Shown here: piece by piece, positions 1-8,207 of the stretch
Layout of the letters: each line of letters starts with the position of its first letter
Numbering within the stretch: the stretch's first letter is position 1
Assembly (NCBI GenBank): GCA_013285825.1
Contig: JABDGV010000003.1
Coordinates: 26,405 to 90,404 of the forward strand
From: Bacteroidota bacterium
GTDB lineage: Bacteria > Chlamydiota > Chlamydiia > Chlamydiales > FEN-1388
DNA: 64,000 bases
Reading direction: 5' to 3'
Notes under the pieces: model-generated
Database searches by the model: none
What the model was told of the DNA's origin: nothing
The model's input: the letters and a program-made list of their open reading frames with translations, nothing else
Position numbers and translations under genes: made by a program

Positions 1-1961
1 ACATCTAATCCTTGAACCCCTTCAATACCCTTGCTTATTGCCTGTTCAACCAATTCTGGGGTAAGTTCATGGCCCTGTTCAATCCTACTCTCTAAAAACG
101 CATACCCTTTTAAACGGGCGGTCGCTCGAATAACTCCAACATCTGCGGGCAAATTGGACATATCTTTCCATTTGTGCTGCTTCATCAAGCTCGCATCAAT
201 TCCGCTCTTGAATGCTTTTTCCAGTATTTCGTTTTTGCGAAAAGCCTTGTGGATTTTTTTAAACTCCTTAGAATCCTCCTGGTAGGAGAGCTTTTCAATA
301 TGAGACATCTTTGACTTTACTGCTTCGGCAAAAGAGGTGATATCTGTTGTATCTGATTGCTGCAGAGCATAAGAGAGCAGGTAGAGACTATTATCAGCTT
401 CAGATCCTGGCGACTCCAAGATCATATTGCAAAGATCGGATTGAGGCTGTTTGATCGGCTCCTCTTTCATCCAACCATGAGCCCTGTTTAAAGGCTCGAG
501 AACATCACATAAACCCTTCAGCTTTTGTACATTCAACTCCCCATCGCTAACGCTTGGGAATTTTTCCTCAACTTTCAATGTTAACGCAGAGGTAAATACG
601 CCTTCAGGAATAATTGGACGGGGATGCTTCTCTACAAAGGGGCCAATCATATCCATCTGTTTCTGATAAGCGCCAGTAATGATAGGGGATAGCTTCTTGA
701 GCGTATCGCCATATGCAACTCCGATAGAGGGCGCCTTTTCACTTCCCCCTTCAGCATAGGTGAATAGGTCCTTAATCCCCTCTAGTCGATAAACGGGCAT
801 TTTGCTTAATCCAGAAATAATTGCCTGAACGGAGGCTAAATCTCCTGTGTCATAGCACTCTTGTGCAAGATCAATAAACATCTTAACGGTCTCTCTTCGC
901 TCCTTTGGATCTAGAGTAGTCAAAATGGTAGAAGAGACAAACCCTGCAATCTTATCAAAGGCCATTTTGTTTCCTTCGAGAGCTTCATTTTTTTCACCCA
1001 GCATGCAGCCCAAGGAAATGGGCGTGTGTACCGCTTGCTGAAAAATTCTAAACTCTGAGGCGAGCAGTTTAAGCGATTGTTTATCACCTGATATTGCAGA
1101 TGAAAGGAGATCCTCTGTCTTGAAAGGGCCTGTTGCAAATTTTGGCGCTTGAGAGGTCAAGGAACTGTAAATGGCAACATCAAAGTCGCCCTTATAGGCA
1201 ACCTCAGAGAGCTTCTTCATAACCTCGACAGGAAATTCTGAGAGGTTGCTATTCATCTTAGCCCAATCTTTAGCAAAAAGAAGCATCTTATCCGAGTTTT
1301 GAACACCCTTTTCTACTCTACTTAAGAGCTCTTCAAAAAAGATTCTTGGGGAGACAAGGTTATGGAGAGCTACAAGCGAATTTTCCCTCACAGATGGATC
1401 TTTAATTAAGGCATCCATATGCATTCTTGAAAAGCAGCGCTTAAAACAAGCCGAGAGATTGGGAAGCTCGTTCTTAAGATCAAATGCAACACTATATAGC
1501 TCTTGGCGCTCAAAAGGGTTGAGATCTTCTAGTTCATAGACAATCTCCCAATCATCTTTGCCTTTACAAAGATCTTTTATAGTCTGTATGCGCAGCTCTT
1601 TAAGCGCTTTGATCAAGGAAGCATTCTCTTTTTGAAATTTGGGATTTTTAGCTTTCTCATCGATCTCTTTTCTTTTCTCTGGGGAGGATTGAAGTTCCTC
1701 TCTCATCTCTGGAGGAGTGAGGGGCAGCGCTTTATTGCGTTTTTGAGCGACACTTGAAACTGCTTCTTGAATCGGGGGCTTTAATTTTTTATCCTGTGGA
1801 ACATGGGGCAGCTTTCTTTTTCCCTTTTTTGTACTGGCAGGTACATCATGGCCAACAGATTTTTCAATCTTCAAATCACTCTCTGAAACTTCCTCATCCT
1901 TTCTGCCCTTTTTATCTTCTGGAGACGAAGGAATACTCTGACCTGATACAATTGAAGACAT
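1..1961 (-). CDS. RasGEF-domain-like protein, candidate effector (C-terminus cut by window edge)
   Basis: The frame is open from an ATG at 1961 to the left edge (653 codons seen, no stop), with an AGAGG ribosome site 6-7 bases upstream and a TATAAT-like box on the minus strand at 1986-1991. The first about 110 residues are Lys/Pro/Ser-rich and look disordered. Residues about 335-450 resemble the catalytic core of eukaryotic Ras guanine-nucleotide exchange factors: KIAGFVSSTIL, then a helix with FIDLAQEC, IISGLSKMPVYRLEG, and later PIIPEGVFTSAL, matching the RasGEF pattern of fvt..IL, kfi.iA..c, ai.sgL...i.RL and PciPflG.yL. No signal peptide is seen. RasGEF domains are known in Legionella effectors such as LegG2; host Ras activation is inference. 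The domain match is from memory of the family pattern and needs a profile search. Confidence 0.6.
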   Translation of the reverse strand, partial: MSSIVSGQSIPSSPEDKKGRKDEEVSESDLKIEKSVGHDVPASTKKGKRKLPHVPQDKKLKPPIQEAVSSVAQKRNKALPLTPPEMREELQSSPEKRKEIDEKAKNPKFQKENASLIKALKELRIQTIKDLCKGKDDWEIVYELEDLNPFERQELYSVAFDLKNELPNLSACFKRCFSRMHMDALIKDPSVRENSLVALHNLVSPRIFFEELLSRVEKGVQNSDKMLLFAKDWAKMNSNLSEFPVEVMKKLSEVAYKGDFDVAIYSSLTSQAPKFATGPFKTEDLLSSAISGDKQSLKLLASEFRIFQQAVHTPISLGCMLGEKNEALEGNKMAFDKIAGFVSSTILTTLDPKERRETVKMFIDLAQECYDTGDLASVQAIISGLSKMPVYRLEGIKDLFTYAEGGSEKAPSIGVAYGDTLKKLSPIITGAYQKQMDMIGPFVEKHPRPIIPEGVFTSALTLKVEEKFPSVSDGELNVQKLKGLCDVLEPLNRAHGWMKEEPIKQPQSDLCNMILESPGSEADNSLYLLSYALQQSDTTDITSFAEAVKSKMSHIEKLSYQEDSKEFKKIHKAFRKNEILEKAFKSGIDASLMKQHKWKDMSNLPADVGVIRATARLKGYAFLESRIEQGHELTPELVEQAISKGIEGVQGLD

Positions 1962-2056
1962 GAGAACCTCTCAGCCGTTTCCTTAATTATAGTATTTATT
2001 TGAAATAATTACACCGTAGCCCTAGAAACAGATGTATAAAGCAGAAGTGAATCCAT

Positions 2057-3331
2057 ATGAAACGTGTGATCATCATCGGTGGAGGATTTGGAGGATTAGA
2101 AGCTGCTCATCAACTGAGAAATGCTCCCTGCGAAGTTGTACTCATTGATCGCCTCAACCACCATCTCTTCCAGCCGCTGCTCTATCAAGTTGCAACCGCT
2201 TCTCTCTCGCCGGGAGATATTGCGGAACCGATCCGAAAAATTCTGCATTCCCAAGAAAATTGCCATGTCTTAATGGGAACAGTATCCAAAATAGACACAA
2301 AGCAGAGGTTGGTTATTCTTGAAGATGGCACCAGTTATTCCTTCGATTCGCTTATTCTTGCTCCAGGAACACGCCATTCCTACTGGGGAAAAGATGAGTG
2401 GGAACTAGAAGCTCCGGGCCTCAAAACTATTCAAGACGCTTTAAAAATCAGGGAAAAAATACTCTCCGTCTTTGAGCGGGCAGAGAGAGCTGCCTCTGCC
2501 GAAGAGATCCAAATTAACCTCAATTTCATTGTCGTAGGAGCAGGTCCCACGGGCGTTGAGATGGCAGGATCAATAGCTGAAATTGCTCTTAAAACTCTCG
2601 TTGATAACTTCACAAAAATCGATACGAAAAAAGCGAAAATATTCTTAATTGAGGGAGCCGATCAGGTCCTTCCAGGATTTCCCCCATCTCTTGCTCAAAA
2701 AGCGCAAAAAGCACTGGAAAAAATAGGAGTCACTGTTCTAACAAAAACCTTTGTGACCCAAATCACTGAGGAGGGAGCGCAGGCGGGCACAACCTTTATT
2801 CCGTCGCATTGCATCATATGGGCCGCAGGAAATCAAGCGTCCCCAATCCTTAAATCACTCAACACTCCACTTGATAAACAGGGACGAGTCCTTGTCGAGA
2901 GCGATCTATCTATTCCAAACAATCCCGATATCTTTGTTATTGGTGATGCCGCTTGCTTCATGAACTCAGAGGGACGCCCTCTTCCAGGACTTGCCCCTGT
3001 CGCCAAACAAATGGGAGCTTATGTTGCGAACATCATCAATAAATCGATACCGCAAGATAAGAGAAAGCCGTTCAAGTATCGAGATAAAGGCTCTCTTGCA
3101 ACCATCGGCCGAGGAAAAGCTGTCGGCCTTATTGGCAAGCTGCAGCTTTCAGGTTTTTTTGCCTGGTTTGCTTGGTCGTTCATCCACGTTTTTTACTTAA
3201 TCGGCTTCCAAAACAGAATCCTTGTCATGATCAAGTGGTGCTTTCTCTATATTACCGGCAGGCGAAATGTACAGATAATTTCAAGGCCTCTGGAAGAAAT
3301 TGAGAAAATTCAACCAGTTAAGAGAAGTTGA
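2057..3331 (+). CDS. ndh: Type II NADH dehydrogenase (NDH-2)
   Basis: A single-subunit, non-proton-pumping NADH:quinone oxidoreductase of 424 residues, the usual family length. The N-terminal FAD-binding Rossmann motif GGGFGGLEAA is at residues 8-17, the second (NADH) Rossmann motif VVGAGPTGVEMAG is near residue 160, and the FAD-binding FVIGDAA motif is near 295. The C-terminal about 60 residues contain aromatic hydrophobic stretches (FFAWFAWSFIHVFYLIG) typical of the membrane-anchoring helices of NDH-2. It should feed electrons from NADH into the quinone pool on the cytoplasmic face of the inner membrane. It lies 52 bases upstream of putA in the same direction. Proline oxidation by PutA also reduces quinone and NAD+, so co-transcription would make sense, though this is inference. 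Confidence 0.9.
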   Translation: MKRVIIIGGGFGGLEAAHQLRNAPCEVVLIDRLNHHLFQPLLYQVATASLSPGDIAEPIRKILHSQENCHVLMGTVSKIDTKQRLVILEDGTSYSFDSLILAPGTRHSYWGKDEWELEAPGLKTIQDALKIREKILSVFERAERAASAEEIQINLNFIVVGAGPTGVEMAGSIAEIALKTLVDNFTKIDTKKAKIFLIEGADQVLPGFPPSLAQKAQKALEKIGVTVLTKTFVTQITEEGAQAGTTFIPSHCIIWAAGNQASPILKSLNTPLDKQGRVLVESDLSIPNNPDIFVIGDAACFMNSEGRPLPGLAPVAKQMGAYVANIINKSIPQDKRKPFKYRDKGSLATIGRGKAVGLIGKLQLSGFFAWFAWSFIHVFYLIGFQNRILVMIKWCFLYITGRRNVQIISRPLEEIEKIQPVKRS

Positions 3332-3383
3332 CATAAACAGTAAAGGCAACGAAAAGAGGGATTACGTTGCAACCAAGTAAGTA

Positions 3384-6300
3384 ATGTACGGTCAAGTAAC
3401 TCGATGTCATGCGCTTTTAGAGAGTGCAACTGGTAAACTGCTCGACGATGAAGAGGCTTTAACGCTCTCTTCTCTTTTAGCTCAAGAGATGATGCGGCAG
3501 GCATCGACTCTTGCAACAAGCAAAGAGAGAAGACGTCTTGCCCGCATCCACCAGATGATTCAGCATCCTAAAGACAAAGTCTTTGCTCTCAATTTTACCG
3601 ACCGTTTTTTCCGCCCTGTCGACGCCTCCCGCTCTTTTGCTCTCTTAAAAGATCTCTCCAGATCGCAAGCGCCCTCATTTTTATCCAAAGGCGAAAAGAG
3701 GCTCTTTCACTTCTTCTTACGGCTCGGGAAGATCTTGCCAACGCTTGCAAAACATTTAATTGGGATTGCAATGCGGTTCCAGATGAATCAAATAGTCGCT
3801 CAAGATTCTAAAAAGGCGATTTCATCCTTAATCCGCAAACTTCAAGCCGAAGGACTGCACGCAAATATAAACCGCTTAGGCGAGGCAATACTTGGAGAAC
3901 AAGAGGCTTGCCGCAGGCTGAACAGCTATATCCAAGATTTTGAAAATCCAAAAATTGAAATGATCTCTGTAAAGATCTCGTCGCTCTATTCTCAAATTAA
4001 TCCAATAGCATTTGATGAAACAATTATAACCCTGCAGCAGAGGTTTAAAGCTCTTCTTCGAGCAGCTATGCAGAAAAACGCCTGGGTCATGCTGGATATG
4101 GAAGAGTGGAAAGATTTAGAGATGACCTGCAAGCTTTTAACAACTACATTGGACGACCCCGAGTTTTCACATGCGCAAGCAGGAATAGCCCTTCAAGCCT
4201 ATATACCAGAATCATCCACCATTCTTGAAGAGCTTATCGTTTGGGCTAAAAAAAGAGTAGATTCTGGCGGATCAAAAATCAGAATCCGCCTTGTTAAGGG
4301 CGCAAATCTGGCAATGGAGAGGTTAGAGGCAAGCCTCAAATCGTGGCCGCAAGCGCCCTATAAGAAAAAAGATGAAACAGATGCCCATTTCATCTACATG
4401 CTTCACAGACTTTTAGAAGAAGATGCAAGGCAAGTATGTCTTTTTGGAATAGGCAGCCACAACGTCTTTGATCTCTGCTATGCAGGTATTTTAGCCTCTT
4501 CAAAAAAATGCCTCTCAGCTCTCTCTTTTGAAACGCTTGCAGGAATGGCTCCCTCACTATCGCTGGCTCTGGCAAAAGTCTTTCCACAATCCCTTCTCTA
4601 TTGCCCAGTTGTGGCCCATGATGAATTTCACACAGCTTTAGCCTACCTCACAAGGCGCCTAGATGAAAATACAGCTCCTGAAAATTTCTTAGCTTCGCTC
4701 ACACAGCTTACGACCGACAGCGCCTCGTGGCAATTGCAAATGGAGCGCTTTGAACGTTCTGTACGCAGCAGAAACAGCGTCGACCGACTGCCAAGAAGGT
4801 GCCAGGACCGAAGCCTTCCTTCTCCCATTATTCCCAATACTCCATTTAGCAATACTCCAGATAGTGATTGGAGTATAAGCTGCAATAGGCAATGGGGTGT
4901 CAATATCTTAAAGAGCTGGGAAGAAAAACCCACTCGAAAAATCCCCCTCCAAATAGGTGGAGAGTATAGCAACGGCATCACATCCCTTTCTCGCGAAGAC
5001 CCCTCCCGGCCGACTTATATCATTCATGAAAGCCAGCTTGCAGGACCCAATCATATCGAAAAGGCTGTACAAACGGCGCGAGGGATAACAAAAGATCGTA
5101 TAAACATCGATCTTTTTTCTATTGCCGATGCACTAGAAAAAAACCGCGACCGGCTGATCGGCGCTATGGTGCAGGAGGTGGCAAAGTCCATTTCTGAAGC
5201 GGATATGGAGGTTTCTGAAGCCATCGACTTCTGCCGATATTATGCCAATCAGCTTATATCCGATGCTTCTCTCTTTGAGCCCGATACAGGAGAAGGAGTG
5301 GCCCTCGTCGCATCTCCATGGAATTTTCCCTGCTCCATACCATTTAATGGCATTATAGCCGCACTGGCTCTGCATAAAGCTGTGCTCTTCAAACCCGCTC
5401 CAGAGGCAATAGGGGTCGGTTTTGAGCTGGCATCGATCTTATGGGAAGCGGGCGTCCCGCTTGACGTCCTCCAGTTTATTCCAACACGTGATGACCCGGA
5501 AGGATACCTCCTCTTGCAAGATAAGAGAATCGATACTGTTTTTCTTACAGGCTCGACAGACACTGGAAGGCTCTTTATAAAGAGCTGTCCTACCCGGAAG
5601 CTGTTTGCAGAAACTGGCGGCAAAAATGCAATTATTGTCTCGCAAGCTGCCGACTTAGACGTTGCAGTTAAGGAGATCATACAGTCTGCATTTTCTTTTT
5701 CAGGCCAAAAATGCAGTGCCTGCAGTTTAGTTATTGTCGAAAAGGCTATCCTTAACCACACCCAATTCTTAGAAAAACTCAAAGATGCTGCCTCTTCCTT
5801 ACCTACAGGATCTGCTTGGGATGTGCAATCGAAAATTACCCCTCTTTCAAAAGAGCCTACAGATGCCTTTATGCGTGCATTTTCATCGTTGGAGCCAGAT
5901 GAAGAATGGTTATTAAAACCTATCCAGGATGTAAAAAACCCTCTTCTTTTTTCGCCTGGCATTAAAACTTGTGTGCAGCCAGGATCTTTTACCCATACAA
6001 CTGAGCTTTTTGGCCCTATCTTAGGAATAATAGAGGCAAAATCGATACCCGATGCTATCTCCATCGCAAATTATCCCCAGTATGGATTAACTGCAGGATT
6101 GATCTCCCTTGATCCCAAAGAACAAGCTCTCTTTAGCAAAGAGATCCGTTCAGGAAATCGGTATATTAATCGAGCAATAACTGGTGCCATTGTCGGCCGG
6201 CAGCCTTTTGGTGGAATGAAGGCAAGCTCATTTGGCACAGGCATGAAAGCAGGAGGACCCTCTTTTTTGCTTCAGCTATTGGATGGCACTGCAGAAGATA

Positions 6301-6920
6301 AAGAGCAGTGCAGCATATCGTCTCACTCACAGCTCAACTTAACGTCGATTCTGCAGCCCATAGAGGAAAATAAACAACTCGTAGATGTAGGCAGAGCCTA
6401 TGCTGCGGCCTATCAAACATACTTTGCAAAGCAAAGAGCCCTTCAAACGTGCATAGGGCAAGATAATTTCATTTTTTACGAACCGCATGATGCGCTCTAT
6501 CTCTATATTTCTCCCGATGACCAGTTTCAAGATGTTTGGAAAGTGGCCTCAATTGCAGCTCTTTTAGAAATTGAACTGAATGTCTATGGGCAGAATCTCG
6601 ATATTTCAAACTTCTGCAGGCTCACGAATCTAAAAAACTTCATTCAATCTCAAAATTGCAAATGGTATGATGAAAAATTAGAATTTATACGTGCCTTTTC
6701 AACCCAGCCATTTCCGCGATTTAGATCTTTTCAAAACCCGCCTGAAGAATTTTTAAAACAAATCTCAACACATGCCATGTCGATTGATGTCCGACCCCCC
6801 TCAAATAATGGCAGAATTGAACTCATCCATTTCTTGAGAGAGATTTCCCTCTCAGTCGATTACCATCGATTTGGCAATCTTCAGGATCGAGAGGGAGAGA
6901 AGAGAACCGAGCCAAAATAA
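3384..6920 (+). CDS. putA: Bifunctional proline dehydrogenase / delta-1-pyrroline-5-carboxylate dehydrogenase
   Basis: This 1178-residue protein oxidises proline to glutamate in two steps. The N-terminal half is the FAD-dependent proline dehydrogenase barrel, with VKGANLAMERLEA near residue 307, FETLAGMAP and a YLTRRLDENTAPENF segment near residue 420 typical of PutA. The second half is an aldehyde dehydrogenase: GSTDTG near 724, AETGGKNA near 741, catalytic cysteine in SGQKCSACS near 777, and a PFGGMKASSFG loop near 950. No N-terminal ribbon-helix-helix repressor domain is present, so it should be enzymatic only. About 190 residues follow the dehydrogenase loop, as in longer PutA types, with no motif I recognise. 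The ATG at 3384 has a poor ribosome site, so the start is not certain. PutA is not part of the reduced Chlamydiaceae gene set as I know it. Confidence 0.93.
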   Translation: MYGQVTRCHALLESATGKLLDDEEALTLSSLLAQEMMRQASTLATSKERRRLARIHQMIQHPKDKVFALNFTDRFFRPVDASRSFALLKDLSRSQAPSFLSKGEKRLFHFFLRLGKILPTLAKHLIGIAMRFQMNQIVAQDSKKAISSLIRKLQAEGLHANINRLGEAILGEQEACRRLNSYIQDFENPKIEMISVKISSLYSQINPIAFDETIITLQQRFKALLRAAMQKNAWVMLDMEEWKDLEMTCKLLTTTLDDPEFSHAQAGIALQAYIPESSTILEELIVWAKKRVDSGGSKIRIRLVKGANLAMERLEASLKSWPQAPYKKKDETDAHFIYMLHRLLEEDARQVCLFGIGSHNVFDLCYAGILASSKKCLSALSFETLAGMAPSLSLALAKVFPQSLLYCPVVAHDEFHTALAYLTRRLDENTAPENFLASLTQLTTDSASWQLQMERFERSVRSRNSVDRLPRRCQDRSLPSPIIPNTPFSNTPDSDWSISCNRQWGVNILKSWEEKPTRKIPLQIGGEYSNGITSLSREDPSRPTYIIHESQLAGPNHIEKAVQTARGITKDRINIDLFSIADALEKNRDRLIGAMVQEVAKSISEADMEVSEAIDFCRYYANQLISDASLFEPDTGEGVALVASPWNFPCSIPFNGIIAALALHKAVLFKPAPEAIGVGFELASILWEAGVPLDVLQFIPTRDDPEGYLLLQDKRIDTVFLTGSTDTGRLFIKSCPTRKLFAETGGKNAIIVSQAADLDVAVKEIIQSAFSFSGQKCSACSLVIVEKAILNHTQFLEKLKDAASSLPTGSAWDVQSKITPLSKEPTDAFMRAFSSLEPDEEWLLKPIQDVKNPLLFSPGIKTCVQPGSFTHTTELFGPILGIIEAKSIPDAISIANYPQYGLTAGLISLDPKEQALFSKEIRSGNRYINRAITGAIVGRQPFGGMKASSFGTGMKAGGPSFLLQLLDGTAEDKEQCSISSHSQLNLTSILQPIEENKQLVDVGRAYAAAYQTYFAKQRALQTCIGQDNFIFYEPHDALYLYISPDDQFQDVWKVASIAALLEIELNVYGQNLDISNFCRLTNLKNFIQSQNCKWYDEKLEFIRAFSTQPFPRFRSFQNPPEEFLKQISTHAMSIDVRPPSNNGRIELIHFLREISLSVDYHRFGNLQDREGEKRTEPK

Positions 6921-6931
6921 TTTTTTTAAAT

Positions 6932-7138
6932 CTACTTGCGCATGCTATCATCACGGGTGGCTCTGTCATACTCTTCTTGCCGCCGTATTTCGTCCTGCCG
7001 TCTTTGCCGTTCGATATCTTGATTGCGCTGATCTTGCAGACGCTGCTGGCGTATCTGATCCTGTCTTCGAATATCGCTTTGCGTATCGCCTAATAATTGA
7101 CCTGCGACACAAAGGGTCAAAAGAAAAATATATTTCAT
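6932..7138 (-). CDS. Small secreted Gln/Arg/Asp-rich protein, paralogue 2
   Basis: A 68-residue protein starting MKYIFLLTLCVAG, a signal peptide, followed by a highly polar segment built of repeated RRQDQ/RQQR/DQRNQDIERQ units and no hydrophobic core. I chose the ATG at 7138 rather than one nine codons upstream because an AGGGG ribosome site lies at proper spacing and because the neighbouring paralogue starts with the same MKYI-LLTLC sequence. It sits 16 bases downstream of that paralogue and is probably co-transcribed. It is predicted to be exported, with the mature part likely disordered or a charged coiled coil. I do not recognise the family and assign no function. Confidence 0.65.
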   Translation of the reverse strand: MKYIFLLTLCVAGQLLGDTQSDIRRQDQIRQQRLQDQRNQDIERQRRQDEIRRQEEYDRATRDDSMRK

Positions 7139-7154
7139 AAAACTACCCCTAATT

Positions 7155-7430
7155 TTATTTCGCATATTGCTCTAGCCACTGCATTTCCTCTTCCTGAGCT
7201 TTCTCTTCTGCAGGGTTCGTTGTACCACTTTGTTGCTGCTGCCGTTTTATATCTTGATTTCGATAGTCTTGATCGCGCTCTTCTTGCAAACGGTCCTGGC
7301 GTTCTGTATTGTTTTTTTGAATCTGTTGCAACCGTGCTTGACGTCGTATATCTTCAGCGCGAATATCGTCTTGAGCATCGGCAAATAATGTATAAGTGCC
7401 ACAAAGGGTCAAAAGTAAGATATATTTCAT
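7155..7430 (-). CDS. Small secreted Gln/Arg/Glu-rich protein, paralogue 1
   Basis: A 91-residue protein with a strong AGGAG ribosome site 9-10 bases before the ATG, a signal peptide (MKYILLLTLCGTYTLFADA) with a likely cleavage after ADA, and a mature region almost wholly of Q, R, E, D and N. Units such as QDRLQEERDQDYRNQDIKRQ are shared with the paralogue just downstream, so the pair arose by tandem duplication and diverged in the number of units. There are no cysteines in the mature part. The low-complexity charged sequence suggests an exported disordered or helical protein of the periplasm or outer surface. The function is unknown. Confidence 0.7.
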   Translation of the reverse strand: MKYILLLTLCGTYTLFADAQDDIRAEDIRRQARLQQIQKNNTERQDRLQEERDQDYRNQDIKRQQQQSGTTNPAEEKAQEEEMQWLEQYAK

Positions 7431-7516
7431 GCAATTTGAGCTCCTTTTCTAATCGAACCATAACAGATGATTGAAAAATTTATGCAACAAGAGTATCGAT
7501 AAAGGAATAAGTTTAA

Positions 7517-8143
7517 GTGAATTCTATGCTGTCAAGATTGAAAAAAATTATTTTACCCTTGCTGCTCTGTATGACCGCTACTGTATTTGCCTATCCACGA
7601 GCAGGCCAGGAAGCTCCCGATTTTTCAAGTGTGGACATTACAGGTAGAGATCAATCACTCAAGCTATATAAGGGCAAAATTATTGTTTTAGAATGGACAA
7701 ATCCTGAATGCCCTTTTGTTCGAAAACACTATGTCGGCTCAAAAAATATTCCTAATATGCAAAAAGAATTCACTAAAAATCCAAATATTATCTGGCTGCT
7801 TATTTGCTCTTCAGCACCTGGTCAAGAGGGACATAAAACGCCCGAAGAATGGAAAACAATTCTTTCTCAATATGATGCATCTCCAACCGCGATGATTATC
7901 GATGATAGCGGCTCCTTAGCAAAACTTTATGGCGTTACTCGAACTCCTGAATTCGTAATTATTGGAGGGGATGGCAACATTGCATACCGTGGAGCAGTCG
8001 ATACCATTCCGAGCTCTGATCCCGAAGATATTCAAAACCCTATTAATCGCGAACTTATTCAAGAAAGTCTCAATAATCTACTCAAAGGCAATCCCATCTA
8101 CACCACCGAAACAATTCCCTACGGCTGCCCGATTAAGTTCTAA
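7517..8143 (+). CDS. Secreted thioredoxin-fold (redoxin/AhpC-TSA family) protein
   Basis: This 208-residue protein has an N-terminal signal peptide (IILPLLLCMTATVFA) and a redoxin domain beginning AGQEAPDFSSVDITG, the usual start of AhpC/TSA and TlpA-like folds. The active-site region reads WTNPECPFVRKHY: a single cysteine is present where CxxC oxidoreductases have two, so a peroxiredoxin-like or thiol-binding role fits better than disulfide exchange. A second cysteine follows at LLICSS and a third near the C-terminus (YGCPIKF). The cis-proline region is RTPEFVIIGGDG. The start is a GTG at 7517 with GGA 10 bases upstream; an in-frame ATG at 7526 is the alternative. It probably acts in the periplasm. 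The substrate is unknown. Confidence 0.75.
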   Translation: MNSMLSRLKKIILPLLLCMTATVFAYPRAGQEAPDFSSVDITGRDQSLKLYKGKIIVLEWTNPECPFVRKHYVGSKNIPNMQKEFTKNPNIIWLLICSSAPGQEGHKTPEEWKTILSQYDASPTAMIIDDSGSLAKLYGVTRTPEFVIIGGDGNIAYRGAVDTIPSSDPEDIQNPINRELIQESLNNLLKGNPIYTTETIPYGCPIKF

Positions 8144-8172
8144 TTATGACACATCGCGCTCGAGCCCGATTT

Positions 8173-8200
8173 TTGTCATAATTCCTGTACCTGCTATACT
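8173..8200 (+). promoter_or_regulatory. Sigma-70-type promoter of rarA
   Basis: A -35 box TTGTCA (8173-8178) and a -10 box TATACT (8195-8200) are separated by 16 bases. Transcription would start near 8207, essentially at the ATG at 8208, which predicts a leaderless mRNA. It lies between the stop of the redoxin gene and rarA. Confidence 0.55.
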
Positions 8201-8207
8201 CTGCACC

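Noticed and set aside
5249..6064. 271-codon minus-strand open frame inside putA
   Set aside because: It lies wholly antisense to the aldehyde dehydrogenase domain, whose motifs are intact on the plus strand; the product has no recognisable domain or ribosome site.
7962..8207. Upstream extension of the rarA frame (82 codons)
   Set aside because: Overlaps the redoxin gene in another frame, lacks RarA similarity, and lies upstream of the rarA promoter.
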